From Mesorhizobium alhagi CCNWXJ12-2 (GTDB lineage Bacteria > Pseudomonadota > Alphaproteobacteria > Rhizobiales > Rhizobiaceae): 64,000 bases of DNA. Of this stretch, positions 22,423 through 30,736 are shown one piece after another. The position numbers were made by a program, and so were the translations under genes. The stretch lies in assembly GCF_000236565.1 (NCBI RefSeq), contig NZ_AHAM01000140.1, positions 61,209-125,208 on the forward strand. The letters run 5' to 3'. A model generated the notes under the pieces. The model was given only the letters and a program-made list of their open reading frames with translations, had not been told where the DNA came from and made no database searches. Every line of letters begins with the position of its first letter. The first letter of the stretch is position 1.

Positions 22423-23667
22423 ATGGCCGACCTTTCCGCCGAACTTGCAACGCGCCGCAAGCGGCCGATCCGCGATGCGGTCTACCAGAACCGCGCGCTC
22501 TCCAAGGCGGGCCTGTCGGAGCGCCTGTTCACACTCCTTTTCTCCGGCCTGGTCTATCCGCAGATATGGGAAGATCCCGAGGTCGATATTGAAGCGATGG
22601 AACTCACCGAGGGCCACCGTATCGTCACCATCGCGTCGGGCGGCTGCAACGTGCTGGCCTATCTGACGCGTTCGCCGGCGCGGATCGACGCGGTCGACCT
22701 GAACACCGCCCACGTCGCGCTGAACCGGATGAAACTCGCCGCGGTTCGCCACCTGCCATCCCAGGCCGATCTGTTCCGCTTCTTCGGCGAGGCCGGAAAC
22801 CACCACAATTCCGCGGCCTATGACCGCTTCATCGCTCCGCACCTCGACCGCGCCAGCCGAGACTATTGGGAAAAGCGCAACTGGCGCGGCAAGCGCCGCA
22901 TCGCTGCCTTCGAAGGCAATTTTTACCAGCGCGGCCTGCTCGGCTTGTTCATAGCCGTCGGCCATCGCGTGGCGCGACTCTACGGGGTCGATGTCAAGGA
23001 GATCATGACCGCCGAAACGCTGGAGGATCAGCGCGTTTATTTCGAAAGCCGCCTGGCTCCGATTTTCCGCCGCCCGCTCCTGCGCTGGGCCACATCGCGC
23101 AAGGCCTCGCTGTTCGGCCTCGGCATTCCGCCGGCGCAGTATGATTCGCTGATTACCTCCGGCGACGGCACCATGGCCAGCGTGCTCTCGGCTCGGCTCG
23201 AAAAACTCGCCTGCGACTTCCCGCTGAAGGAAAACTACTTCGCCTGGCAGGCCTTCGCCCGCCGCTATCCCGCGCCCGGCGAGGCTGCCTTGCCGGCCTA
23301 TCTCGACGCCGCGAACTACGCCACGATCCGACGCAATCTCTACCGCGTTGCGATCCACCACGCCAATTTCGCTGAACTGCTCGCCGCCAAGGGTGCGGGC
23401 CAGGTCGACCGCTTCGTGCTGCTCGATGCGCAGGACTGGATGACCGACCGGCAGCTCAACGAGCTCTGGACCGAGATCACCCGCACGGCGGCGCCCGGCG
23501 CGCGCGTCATCTTCCGCACGGCAGCCGAGCCCAGCCTGCTGCCCGGCCGCGTCTCGGACACGCTGCTCGACCAGTGGAGCTACGAGGCCGAGACGTCGCG
23601 AGAACTCTCCGCCCGTGATCGTTCCGCCATTTATGGCGGCTTCCACCTCTATGTGAAGAAGCCCTGA
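22423..23667 (+). CDS. btaA: S-adenosylmethionine:diacylglycerol 3-amino-3-carboxypropyl transferase BtaA
   Basis: BtaA makes diacylglyceryl-homoserine, the first step of the betaine lipid DGTS that replaces phospholipids when phosphate is scarce. The 414-residue protein belongs to the DUF3419 family. It shows LLFSGLVYPQIWEDPEVD, the SAM-binding IASGGCNVLAYL with the DAVDLN loop, and C-terminal LLDAQDWM and RVIFRTAAEPS. The start follows GGGAG. Its TGA overlaps the btaB ATG (23667). Tandem Pho boxes upstream predict PhoB control. Confidence 0.93.
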   Translation: MADLSAELATRRKRPIRDAVYQNRALSKAGLSERLFTLLFSGLVYPQIWEDPEVDIEAMELTEGHRIVTIASGGCNVLAYLTRSPARIDAVDLNTAHVALNRMKLAAVRHLPSQADLFRFFGEAGNHHNSAAYDRFIAPHLDRASRDYWEKRNWRGKRRIAAFEGNFYQRGLLGLFIAVGHRVARLYGVDVKEIMTAETLEDQRVYFESRLAPIFRRPLLRWATSRKASLFGLGIPPAQYDSLITSGDGTMASVLSARLEKLACDFPLKENYFAWQAFARRYPAPGEAALPAYLDAANYATIRRNLYRVAIHHANFAELLAAKGAGQVDRFVLLDAQDWMTDRQLNELWTEITRTAAPGARVIFRTAAEPSLLPGRVSDTLLDQWSYEAETSRELSARDRSAIYGGFHLYVKKP

Positions 23668-24326
23668 TGAGCGCGGGCGAAAGCGCCCATGCCGAGCTGA
23701 TGGACGGTGTCTATCGCCATCAGCGCCATGTATACGACCTCACCCGCAAATATTATCTGCTCGGCCGCGACCGGCTTATCGAAGGGCTCAGCGTCCCGCC
23801 GGGCGGGACCGTGCTGGAACTCGGCTGCGGCACCGGCCGCAACCTGATCCAGGCGGCGCGGCGCTATCCCGATGCCCGTTTCTTCGGCATCGACATTTCC
23901 CAGGCGATGCTGGAAACGGCATCGGCGGCGGTCGCGCGCCACGGCTTCTCCGGCCGCACAGCGCTTGCGAAGGGCGACGCCACCGCGTTCGACGCGAACG
24001 TCCTTTTCGGCCAACCCGCCTTCGACCGAATCTTCATTTCCTATGCGCTGTCGATGATCCCCGGCTGGGAGAAAACCATCCCGGCAGCGCTCGCCTCGCT
24101 TGCACCCGGCGGTTCGCTGCACATAGTCGATTTCGGCCAACAGGATGGCCTTCCGCGCTGGTTCCGCTCGGGCCTGCGCGCCTGGCTGGCAAAGTTCCAC
24201 GTCGAGCCGCGCGATTCCCTACGTGAAGTGCTGGAATCGGACTGCCAGCGGACCGGCGCAAGCCTTTCCTTCGAAACGCTTTATCGCGGCTATGCAGTGC
24301 GGGCGGTCGTGACGCGGGCAAGCTGA
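23667..24326 (+). CDS. btaB: Diacylglyceryl-homoserine N-methyltransferase BtaB
   Basis: BtaB methylates the homoserine amine three times with SAM to give DGTS. The 219-residue class I methyltransferase has motif I in VLELGCGTGRNL (about residues 49-60), then FFGIDISQAML, and the acidic HIVDFGQQDG motif. The N-terminal ELMDGVYRHQRHVYDLTRKYYLLGR-like region is typical of BtaB. It overlaps btaA by one base, a two-gene operon. Specificity is inferred from the btaA pairing. Confidence 0.92.
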   Translation: MSAGESAHAELMDGVYRHQRHVYDLTRKYYLLGRDRLIEGLSVPPGGTVLELGCGTGRNLIQAARRYPDARFFGIDISQAMLETASAAVARHGFSGRTALAKGDATAFDANVLFGQPAFDRIFISYALSMIPGWEKTIPAALASLAPGGSLHIVDFGQQDGLPRWFRSGLRAWLAKFHVEPRDSLREVLESDCQRTGASLSFETLYRGYAVRAVVTRAS

Positions 24327-24333
24327 GAACGCG

Positions 24334-25722
24334 TTACTCCGTCCCCTTCGCCAGCGCCTCAAGCAGCACCTGCGGCTTGTAGCCGAGCTTCGACGGCGTC
24401 AGCCCGAGCCGCACCACGACCAGACGCTTCGAAGGCACGATCGCGACCGATTGACCGTCATGACCGAGCAGCCAGAAAGCGTCGTCCGGCAGGTTGAAGC
24501 CGGCATCGGGATCTTCACCGCGGGGCGTGCCGGCTACCGGTCCGTGCAGCCAGACCTGCCCGCGTCCAAATTCGCCTTCCGAGGCTGGCGCTGGCTCCCG
24601 CATCCATGCCACGAAATCTGGCGGCAGGAGTTCTTCCCCGTTCCAGACGCCATCCTGGGCAAGGAATTGCCCGAACCGCGCCCAGTCGCGTGCTGTCGCA
24701 TACATGTAGGACGAGCCGACGAACGTGCCGCGCGCATCGGTTTCCATCACAGCGCTGACCATCCCGAGCGGGCCGAACAGCGCCTCCCGCGGCCAGATCA
24801 GCGCCTGGTCCGGGTCTCCCACCGCGTCCTGCCACAGCCGGGACAGCAGCACCGTCGTGCCGCTCGAATAGCTGAAGGTCGTCCCTACGGGCCGGACCAG
24901 CGGCTTTGCCGCCGCGAAACCTGCCATGTCGGGTTCGAGGTAGAGCATGCGCGTGACGTCGGTCACGTCGCCGTAATTCTCATTGAATTCGAGCCCGCCC
25001 GACATCGCCATCAGGTCGGCAACGCTGATCTCTGCCCGCCCATCGTCAGTCCAGCCCTCGAATAGCCCTCGCCGGTTCACGTCCATCCGGCCTTCTTTTA
25101 CCAGCGTACCGATGATCGCGGCGGTCACGCTCTTGGCGATCGACCAGCCGAGCAAGGGCGTCTCGGCCGAAAACCCGTCGCCGTAGCGCTCGCCGACGAT
25201 GCGACCATCACGCACCACCACGACGGCGCGCATACCCGGCCCGGTCATCGCAGGGTCGTCGAGAATCGCCGCGATCCCGGGGGCCTGCGACGGCTCGACC
25301 CGGTTTCCCTCCGGCCATATCTCATCCGGAAGCGGGGCCGGCGGCTGAATTGCAATGTCGGTCACCTGTGCCGAAGCCAAATCGCCATCCGGAACCGCCG
25401 CGCAGCCAAAGCCGGTACGGTCGACCGCCAGGCCCTTTCCGAACAGGCCGAACAGTCCTGCCGAAACAGTTCCGGCGCTCTCGTCAACAACAACATTGAT
25501 CAGCTTCAGGATCGGATGCCCCGGCGCCTGCACATCGGCCTGCAGCACATCGGCGGCATTGCGTCCGGCAACGAATACGCTGGAGCAGACGATTTTCGCG
25601 GAGTAGCCGGCCGCCACCCGGATCATCGCCGGCGGCGCGAAATAAAGCCAGGCCGCGAGCCCAACCAGCCCAACAACCGCCAATCCAGCCAGCCATTTCG
25701 CGATTTTCAGCGCAATTCGCAT
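24334..25722 (-). CDS. Beta-lactamase-fold serine hydrolase (class C family)
   Basis: The 462-residue protein has an N-terminal membrane anchor (about 8-28) and a periplasmic serine hydrolase domain from about 145. Catalytic motifs are S194-I-A-K197 (GWSIAKSV), Y-S-S in FSYSSG and H-D-G in LGHDGQS in place of KTG. This fits the esterase/peptidase side of the family rather than a true beta-lactamase. Residues about 30-130 form an extra domain before it. The substrate is unknown. It is convergent with btaB, 7 nt away. Confidence 0.85.
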   Translation of the reverse strand: MRIALKIAKWLAGLAVVGLVGLAAWLYFAPPAMIRVAAGYSAKIVCSSVFVAGRNAADVLQADVQAPGHPILKLINVVVDESAGTVSAGLFGLFGKGLAVDRTGFGCAAVPDGDLASAQVTDIAIQPPAPLPDEIWPEGNRVEPSQAPGIAAILDDPAMTGPGMRAVVVVRDGRIVGERYGDGFSAETPLLGWSIAKSVTAAIIGTLVKEGRMDVNRRGLFEGWTDDGRAEISVADLMAMSGGLEFNENYGDVTDVTRMLYLEPDMAGFAAAKPLVRPVGTTFSYSSGTTVLLSRLWQDAVGDPDQALIWPREALFGPLGMVSAVMETDARGTFVGSSYMYATARDWARFGQFLAQDGVWNGEELLPPDFVAWMREPAPASEGEFGRGQVWLHGPVAGTPRGEDPDAGFNLPDDAFWLLGHDGQSVAIVPSKRLVVVRLGLTPSKLGYKPQVLLEALAKGTE

Positions 25723-25941
25723 CCTGTGTCCACCGAACCGCCATCGTTCTGCCGCAATTCCTCACGGAAATTTCGCGGCCTGTCGAGCGGGGATCAACGG
25801 TTTGTCAACCATGATCGGCCAAGACTGGAATATGCCGGCCTGTCACGAGGTGGCGGCCCTGCTGCACGGCTGCGCGTCCAAGGGGGACACGCATACTCGA
25901 TAGAGATCCGGGCGGGCTAAACCCGTCCAACAGGAGACGCG

Positions 25942-26748
25942 ATGCGCCGATTTCCGGCTCTGATCCTGCTGGCGCTGCTTGCCGCCTGCACGACCATGGA
26001 CGATCTGGTGCCGGTCGCCTCCGATGCCGGAACCGGCCCCAGCAGCGCTGTCTCGGTCGGCTATCCGCGCTTCGACGACAGCGATCCACACGACTGGCAG
26101 GGCCGCACGCCATGGCACCACGCCGTGCACGGCACCGACGTGTCGAAATACCAGTCGTCCATCGACTGGCACACCGCCAAGGCGAGCGGCATATCCTTCG
26201 CCTTCATCAAGGCGACGGAAGGCGGCGACCGCATCGACGACTATTTTGCCGAGCACTGGCGCGGCGCCAAAGCTGCCGGGGTGCCGCGCAGCGCCTATCA
26301 CTTCTATTATTTCTGCCGCCCTGCCGCAGAGCAGGCGGCCTGGTTCATACGCAACGTGCCTCGCGACCGCTCGGCCTTGCCGCCGGTGCTCGATATGGAG
26401 TGGAATCCGCAATCGCCGACCTGCAAGCTACGTCCACCTGCGGCGACCGTGCGCAGCGAGATGAAGACATTCCTCGAGATCGTCGAAAAGCACTACGGCA
26501 AGAAGCCGATCATCTACACCTCCATCGACTTCTTCGACGATAACGGCCTCGCTTCCTTCACCGGCTACCCCTATTGGCTGCGCTCGGTCGCCGGCCATCC
26601 GAGCGACCGCTACGGCGGTCATCCCTTCACGTTCTGGCAATATACGGGAACTGGCGTCGTCCCCGGCATCAAGGGCAATGCCGACATCAACGTCTTTAAC
26701 GGCAGCCCCTCCGCATGGAAAAAGTGGCTGAAGGCGAATACGCATTGA
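25942..26748 (+). CDS. GH25 family lysozyme, predicted lipoprotein
   Basis: This 268-residue protein has a lipoprotein signal (LLAAC, Cys16) and a GH25 (Chalaropsis-type) muramidase domain from about residue 62. The N-terminal HGTDVSKYQ carries an active-site Asp66. The catalytic Asp151-x-Glu153 pair lies in VLDMEWN, and the domain ends with FWQYTGTG. It should cut MurNAc-GlcNAc bonds at the outer membrane face or periplasm. A Shine-Dalgarno AGGAGA precedes the ATG. Confidence 0.9.
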   Translation: MRRFPALILLALLAACTTMDDLVPVASDAGTGPSSAVSVGYPRFDDSDPHDWQGRTPWHHAVHGTDVSKYQSSIDWHTAKASGISFAFIKATEGGDRIDDYFAEHWRGAKAAGVPRSAYHFYYFCRPAAEQAAWFIRNVPRDRSALPPVLDMEWNPQSPTCKLRPPAATVRSEMKTFLEIVEKHYGKKPIIYTSIDFFDDNGLASFTGYPYWLRSVAGHPSDRYGGHPFTFWQYTGTGVVPGIKGNADINVFNGSPSAWKKWLKANTH

Positions 26749-26780
26749 AGGCGTGATCCCGAACCGAAAGTCCGCCTAGC

Positions 26781-26797
26781 AAAAGTTGCAGACTTTT
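26781..26797. repeat. Short dispersed-type palindromic element
   Basis: AAAAGT-TGCAG-ACTTTT forms a small hairpin followed by CGGGCAAGATCGTGCATCAAA. From memory, very similar strings occur in many copies between genes of Mesorhizobium and relatives. Only one copy is visible here, so the repeat status is recalled, not shown. It lies between the GH25 and MltB-type genes. Confidence 0.4.
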
Positions 26798-26889
26798 CGG
26801 GCAAGATCGTGCATCAAACGCTGGCCTCGCCCGTTTTTCGCCACGACTTTTGGGCAGACGACTGCCTGGGAATCAGACTGGAGCATTGA

Positions 26890-28071
26890 ATGATGAAATC
26901 GCGAACGATCGCGATCGCGCTGCTTGCAGCCATGGCGGCAACGCCTGCGCTGGCTCAGGAGTGCGGCGGCGATTTCGACGCGTGGCGCGCGGCAGTCGCG
27001 ACCGAAGCAAGGGCCGCGGGCGTTGGCGATACCGGCCTGGCTGCGCTGGAGCGGGCGAGCGTCGACCGGAAGGTGCTGGAGCGCGATCGCGCCCAAGGCG
27101 TCTTCACGCAGAGTTTTATCGAGTTCTCCAACCGCATGATTTCCGATTACCGGCTGAAGCAAGGCGCCGCCAATCTCAAGAAATATGCCGATGTCTTCAC
27201 CCGCGCCGAACAGGAATTCGGCGTACAGGGGCCTGTCATCGCAGCCTTCTGGGCTCTGGAAACAGATTTCGGCGCGGTTCAGGGTGATTTCGACACGGTC
27301 AACGCGCTGTTGACGCTCGCGCATGATTGCCGGCGGCCCGAACTCTTCCGCCCCCAGGTGGTGCCGCTGCTCACCCTCATCGATCGCGGCATTCTTCCCG
27401 CCGGCGTCAAAGGCGCCTGGGCCGGCGAAGTCGGCCAGACCCAGCTCCTGCCCTCCGACTACCTGGCGCGCGGCGTCGATGGCGACGGCGACGGCTTCGT
27501 GGACCTGCGCAACAGCGCGCCGGACGTGATCATGACGACCGGCAACAAGATCCTGTCGCGCGGCTGGAAGCGCGGAGAGCCATGGATCGAGGAAGTCCGC
27601 GTGCCCGACGCCATGCCGTGGGAACAGACCGGCCGCACCAACAAGCTGCCTTTGTCGCAGTGGGCCGAGTGGGGCGTGATCCGACGCGACGGCTCGCCGC
27701 TCACCGACAACGGATTGAAGGCCGGACTGGTCCTGCCTATGGGCCATAAGGGCCCGGCCTTCCTCACCTACGACAATTACGACGTCTATCTCGAATGGAA
27801 CCAGTCGATCACCTACACTTTGACGGCCGCCAATCTCGCCGCCCGGCTTGCCGGCGCGCCGGCCTATGACAAGCGCAATCCCGAGCCGGGCCTCGACGGC
27901 AACCAGATGAAGGAACTGCAGCACAGGCTCCAGGCGAAAGGCTACGATGTCGGCGGCATCGACGGCATCCTCGGCACCAACACCCGTGAGGCCGTCCGTC
28001 AGGAGCAGATGCGCCTTGGCCTGCCGGTCGATGGCTGGCCGACGCCGGCTCTCCTGGCAGCGCTGAAATGA
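26890..28071 (+). CDS. Lytic murein transglycosylase, MltB family, with peptidoglycan-binding domain
   Basis: The 393-residue periplasmic enzyme has a cleavable signal peptide (ATPALAQ, about 1-23). An SLT_2 domain carries the catalytic Glu124 in ALETDFGA and the VGQTQLLPSDYL segment. A C-terminal PG_binding_1 domain spans about 335-393 (LQAKGYDVGGIDGILG). It cleaves glycan strands with formation of 1,6-anhydroMurNAc. No Cys lipobox is visible, so unlike classic MltB it is predicted to be soluble. A second Met directly after the first is an equal start candidate. Confidence 0.9.
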   Translation: MMKSRTIAIALLAAMAATPALAQECGGDFDAWRAAVATEARAAGVGDTGLAALERASVDRKVLERDRAQGVFTQSFIEFSNRMISDYRLKQGAANLKKYADVFTRAEQEFGVQGPVIAAFWALETDFGAVQGDFDTVNALLTLAHDCRRPELFRPQVVPLLTLIDRGILPAGVKGAWAGEVGQTQLLPSDYLARGVDGDGDGFVDLRNSAPDVIMTTGNKILSRGWKRGEPWIEEVRVPDAMPWEQTGRTNKLPLSQWAEWGVIRRDGSPLTDNGLKAGLVLPMGHKGPAFLTYDNYDVYLEWNQSITYTLTAANLAARLAGAPAYDKRNPEPGLDGNQMKELQHRLQAKGYDVGGIDGILGTNTREAVRQEQMRLGLPVDGWPTPALLAALK

Positions 28072-28110
28072 GCGGTGAGTAGCCGCTCCCCTACTCCCCT
28101 ACTCCCTTGT

Positions 28111-29334
28111 TCACTCCGCCGCCATGGTCTCCATGCTGGCCAGGCCCTCCGGCGCATCGCCTGCCTCGAACGGCGTCGTGACCTCCACGAAGGTGTCGGG
28201 ATAGAAGCCGTTGAAGCGGGTCCTGAGCGACAGCGAATAGGCCCCGATATGGCCGATCTCGATCCAGTCGCCGGTATCGATCGTCTCCGGCAGCCAGAAC
28301 GGCCGTGACAATATGTCGACGGAATCGCAGGTCGCGCCGCACACCTTGAACGGCACGATGTTCTTCTCCGAGCCGTTGCGCGAGCGGATCGCCGGGTCGG
28401 GGATGAAGCGCGCCGGCAGCGCCAGCTTGCCTGTCCAGGAGTCCGACAGCGACGCCCAGATGCCGTCATTGATGTAGATGCGGCGGCCTTTCCTCAGCAG
28501 GACGCGCACGATGAGCGAGAAAGCGCGGGCGACAATGACCCGCCCCGGTTCCGCCACCAGCGGCATCTCGTCAAACCCGTATTCCTTGAGATCGCCGCGC
28601 AGCCTGGACATAATCTGGCCGATCGACGGCATTTCCGGCTTCTTGCTGTTGGGATCGCTGCCGTAATCGGCGGGAAAGCCGCCGCCGACATCGAGCCCGG
28701 CAATGTCGAAACTGACGCGGTTGCGCACCCAGTCGGCGGAGGCCAAGGCCCTTTCATAGGTGTCGGGGTCCTGGATCTGGCTGCCGACATGAAAGCACAG
28801 CCCGACCTTGTAGCCGTTGCGGTTCAGCCGCTCGGCGAGTTCGACCGCATAGGCCGGCCCTGCTCCGAATTTTTTCGACAGCTCGTAGGCCGCCGAACCC
28901 TTGGTCTGAATGCGCACGAACACCGTGATCGTGCCGGGATCGATGTCGAGCGCGCGCACCACCCGCGTCAGTTTGGTGATCTCGTCTTCATGGTCGAGCG
29001 CGATCACCCTTATGCCGTATTTCTCCAGCGCCAGGCGAATGTCGGATTGCGCCTTCACCGGATGCATGTAGAGCATCTCGGCGTCGGCCGAGACCGCCCG
29101 GACAGCCGCGAATTCGCCGGGCGATGCCGCATCGAACGCCGTCACGCCGGCCTCGACCAGCGTCTTCAGCACCATGTTCTCGCCATTGGTCTTCACGGCA
29201 TAGGCGGTCTTGCCGGGAAACATATCCATGAACTGCCGGCAGTCGGCCTTCAGCACTTCGGGGCGAAAGCAATAGACCGGATCGTCGGGGCGAAGGGCGA
29301 GAGCGGCCTCTTTCGCATTCTCGAATCGCTGCAT
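28111..29334 (-). CDS. Fold-type III PLP-dependent decarboxylase (ornithine/lysine decarboxylase-like)
   Basis: The 407-residue enzyme has the alanine-racemase-like barrel with PLP lysine Lys48 in AYAVKTN. It also has the FHVGSQ motif, a GGGFP phosphate loop and a C-terminal active-site Cys in VCGATCDSVD. This matches eukaryotic-type ornithine decarboxylases found in alphaproteobacteria, which make putrescine. Lysine or DAP-derived substrates cannot be excluded. ATG 29334 follows GAGGAGC at good spacing, so the upstream TTG was rejected. Confidence 0.88.
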   Translation of the reverse strand: MQRFENAKEAALALRPDDPVYCFRPEVLKADCRQFMDMFPGKTAYAVKTNGENMVLKTLVEAGVTAFDAASPGEFAAVRAVSADAEMLYMHPVKAQSDIRLALEKYGIRVIALDHEDEITKLTRVVRALDIDPGTITVFVRIQTKGSAAYELSKKFGAGPAYAVELAERLNRNGYKVGLCFHVGSQIQDPDTYERALASADWVRNRVSFDIAGLDVGGGFPADYGSDPNSKKPEMPSIGQIMSRLRGDLKEYGFDEMPLVAEPGRVIVARAFSLIVRVLLRKGRRIYINDGIWASLSDSWTGKLALPARFIPDPAIRSRNGSEKNIVPFKVCGATCDSVDILSRPFWLPETIDTGDWIEIGHIGAYSLSLRTRFNGFYPDTFVEVTTPFEAGDAPEGLASMETMAAE

Positions 29335-29471
29335 CAGGTGCTCCTCGGCCAATCGCCGTTACTTAGAACACACTCGCCGCAAAGGGAACGATTCTGTGCC
29401 AATGGGAATCGGGTGGCTACGGCCAGCGAATGCCGTTAAGCCTTTGCACGAACAAATCCCCAGAGGCTTCG

Positions 29472-30389
29472 ATGACAGCGTTCACAGCGCCGGTTACAGC
29501 GCAGAGAACCATGACTGCCCGCGATTGGGCGCAGCTTTTCCTGCTGGGCGCGATCTGGGGCGGGTCATTCTTCTTCGCCCGCATTGCGGTCTCCGAAATC
29601 CCGCCGCTGACGCTGGTGCTGTTTCGCGTTGCGATCGCCGCCATCGCCTTGCATCTCTATCTCCTGGCCCGAGGCCCGTCCTTCAAACTCGCCTTGCCCC
29701 ATGCTTCCAGCTTCTTTCTGCTGGCGCTCTTGAACAACGTCATCCCTTTCTCTCTGATCTTTGCCGGCCAGACCGTGCTCGGCGCGGGTCTGGCATCGGT
29801 GCTCAACGCCACCACGCCGTTCTGGACCCTGATCGTCGCGAACACGCTGACCAGCGACGAGAAGCTGAACTGGAACAAGGTCGCCGGGATCCTGCTCGGC
29901 ATCGCCGGCACGGCGGTGATGATAGGGCCAGGCCTGATCGCGGGCCTGGGCGGGCCGGTCTGGGCCAAGTTCGCGCTTGTCGGCGCTTCGCTCTCCTACG
30001 CCTTCGCGCTCATCGTCGCCCGCCGTTTCAAAGGCGTGCCGCCTGCCGTGATGGCGACCGGCCAACTGACCGCATCGACGGTCATGATGCTGCCCGTCGT
30101 GCTCGTCATGCACGGCACCGCGGGCTTGTTCGACGCGAGCGCCCCGGTATGGACGGCGGTGCTGGCGCTGGCGCTCGTCTCCACCGCCTTTGCCTATATC
30201 CTCTATTTCAACGTCATCGCGTCCGCCGGCGCCACCAACACCTCATTGGTCACGCTGATCGTTCCCGCGAGCGCCATCCTTCTCGGCACCGCCTTTCTCG
30301 GCGAACGGCTCGATTTCTTCGAATTGGCCGGCATGGCGTTGATCGCGTTCGGCCTGGTTACGATCGACGGCAGGCTGCTGCGCCGGTAA
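29472..30389 (+). CDS. EamA/DMT-family transporter
   Basis: The 305-residue protein has ten predicted membrane helices in two EamA repeats, each starting with a Trp-Gly-rich helix (GAIWGGSFFFAR in the first). These are drug/metabolite transporters that usually export amino acids or related compounds. ATG 29472 is preceded by AGAGG, so the 14-codon extension upstream is not needed. It has no operon partner. The substrate is unknown; export of a metabolite made by the divergent decarboxylase is only a possibility. Confidence 0.85.
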   Translation: MTAFTAPVTAQRTMTARDWAQLFLLGAIWGGSFFFARIAVSEIPPLTLVLFRVAIAAIALHLYLLARGPSFKLALPHASSFFLLALLNNVIPFSLIFAGQTVLGAGLASVLNATTPFWTLIVANTLTSDEKLNWNKVAGILLGIAGTAVMIGPGLIAGLGGPVWAKFALVGASLSYAFALIVARRFKGVPPAVMATGQLTASTVMMLPVVLVMHGTAGLFDASAPVWTAVLALALVSTAFAYILYFNVIASAGATNTSLVTLIVPASAILLGTAFLGERLDFFELAGMALIAFGLVTIDGRLLRR

Positions 30390-30457
30390 CGCGATTTGCG
30401 TTTTGTTCACAGGCCGTGAAGCGATTTTAGGTGAATATTTTCAAGAGCTAACGCGAC

Positions 30458-30489
30458 GCGGCAGGTCGGAATTTCCACAATCCTGCCGC
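30458..30489. repeat. Inverted repeat after the EamA gene
   Basis: GCGGCAGG (30458-30465) and CCTGCCGC (30482-30489) can pair over a 16-nt loop. There is no T run, so a factor-independent terminator is doubtful. It may stabilise the transporter mRNA 3' end. Confidence 0.35.
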
Positions 30490-30508
30490 AATGCAGCACG
30501 TTTTCCGC

Positions 30509-30536
30509 TTGCCTGTTGCCCAAAGTCCCCTAGACT
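30509..30536 (+). promoter_or_regulatory. Candidate promoter of the 28-codon gene
   Basis: TTGCCT (30509-30514), 16 nt, TAGACT (30531-30536) resembles rhizobial sigma70 promoters. A start near 30543 would leave a leader of about 24 nt ahead of the small ORF. Confidence 0.45.
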
Positions 30537-30566
30537 CAGCCTGCAGCTCTAACAAGGAGGCTACGC

Positions 30567-30653
30567 ATGGGACTTACACGGCCAATCAACGCATTGATGA
30601 TTTGTGCTGCGTTCGCCTTCATTGGCGCCCTGATCATGGGAGTTCTTCCTTAA
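30567..30653 (+). CDS. 28-residue hydrophobic small protein
   Basis: The ORF encodes MGLTRPINALMICAAFAFIG followed by eight more residues and is essentially one membrane helix with a short basic N-terminus. A near-perfect Shine-Dalgarno (AAGGAGG, 30554-30560) sits 6 nt before the ATG. A candidate promoter lies upstream and a strong terminator begins 47 nt after the stop. This is the layout of a dedicated short transcript. I do not recognise a family; roles known for such peptides include modulation of membrane complexes. Confidence 0.7.
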   Translation: MGLTRPINALMICAAFAFIGALIMGVLP

Positions 30654-30699
30654 GCCACCGAAGCTTGGAGGAGGCCAGCGCAGTCTGGCAAGAATAGCG

Positions 30700-30728
30700 A
30701 AAAGGCCGGGTTAATCACCCGGCCTTTT
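30700..30728. terminator. Bidirectional rho-independent terminator
   Basis: AAAAGGCCGGG (30700-30710), loop TTAATCA and CCCGGCCTTTT (30718-30728) form an 11-bp stem with A/T flanks on both sides. It sits between the 28-codon gene (+) and metF (-) and can serve both. Confidence 0.88.
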
Positions 30729-30736
30729 CTTTTGCG

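Noticed and set aside
24334..25722. Antibiotic-resistance beta-lactamase
   Set aside because: The SIAK/YSS/HDG motif set, the membrane anchor and the extra N-terminal domain fit an esterase or peptidase-like family member; resistance cannot be claimed.
26776..27924. 382-codon ORF on the minus strand
   Set aside because: Antisense to the MltB-type transglycosylase, whose catalytic motifs are intact on the plus strand.
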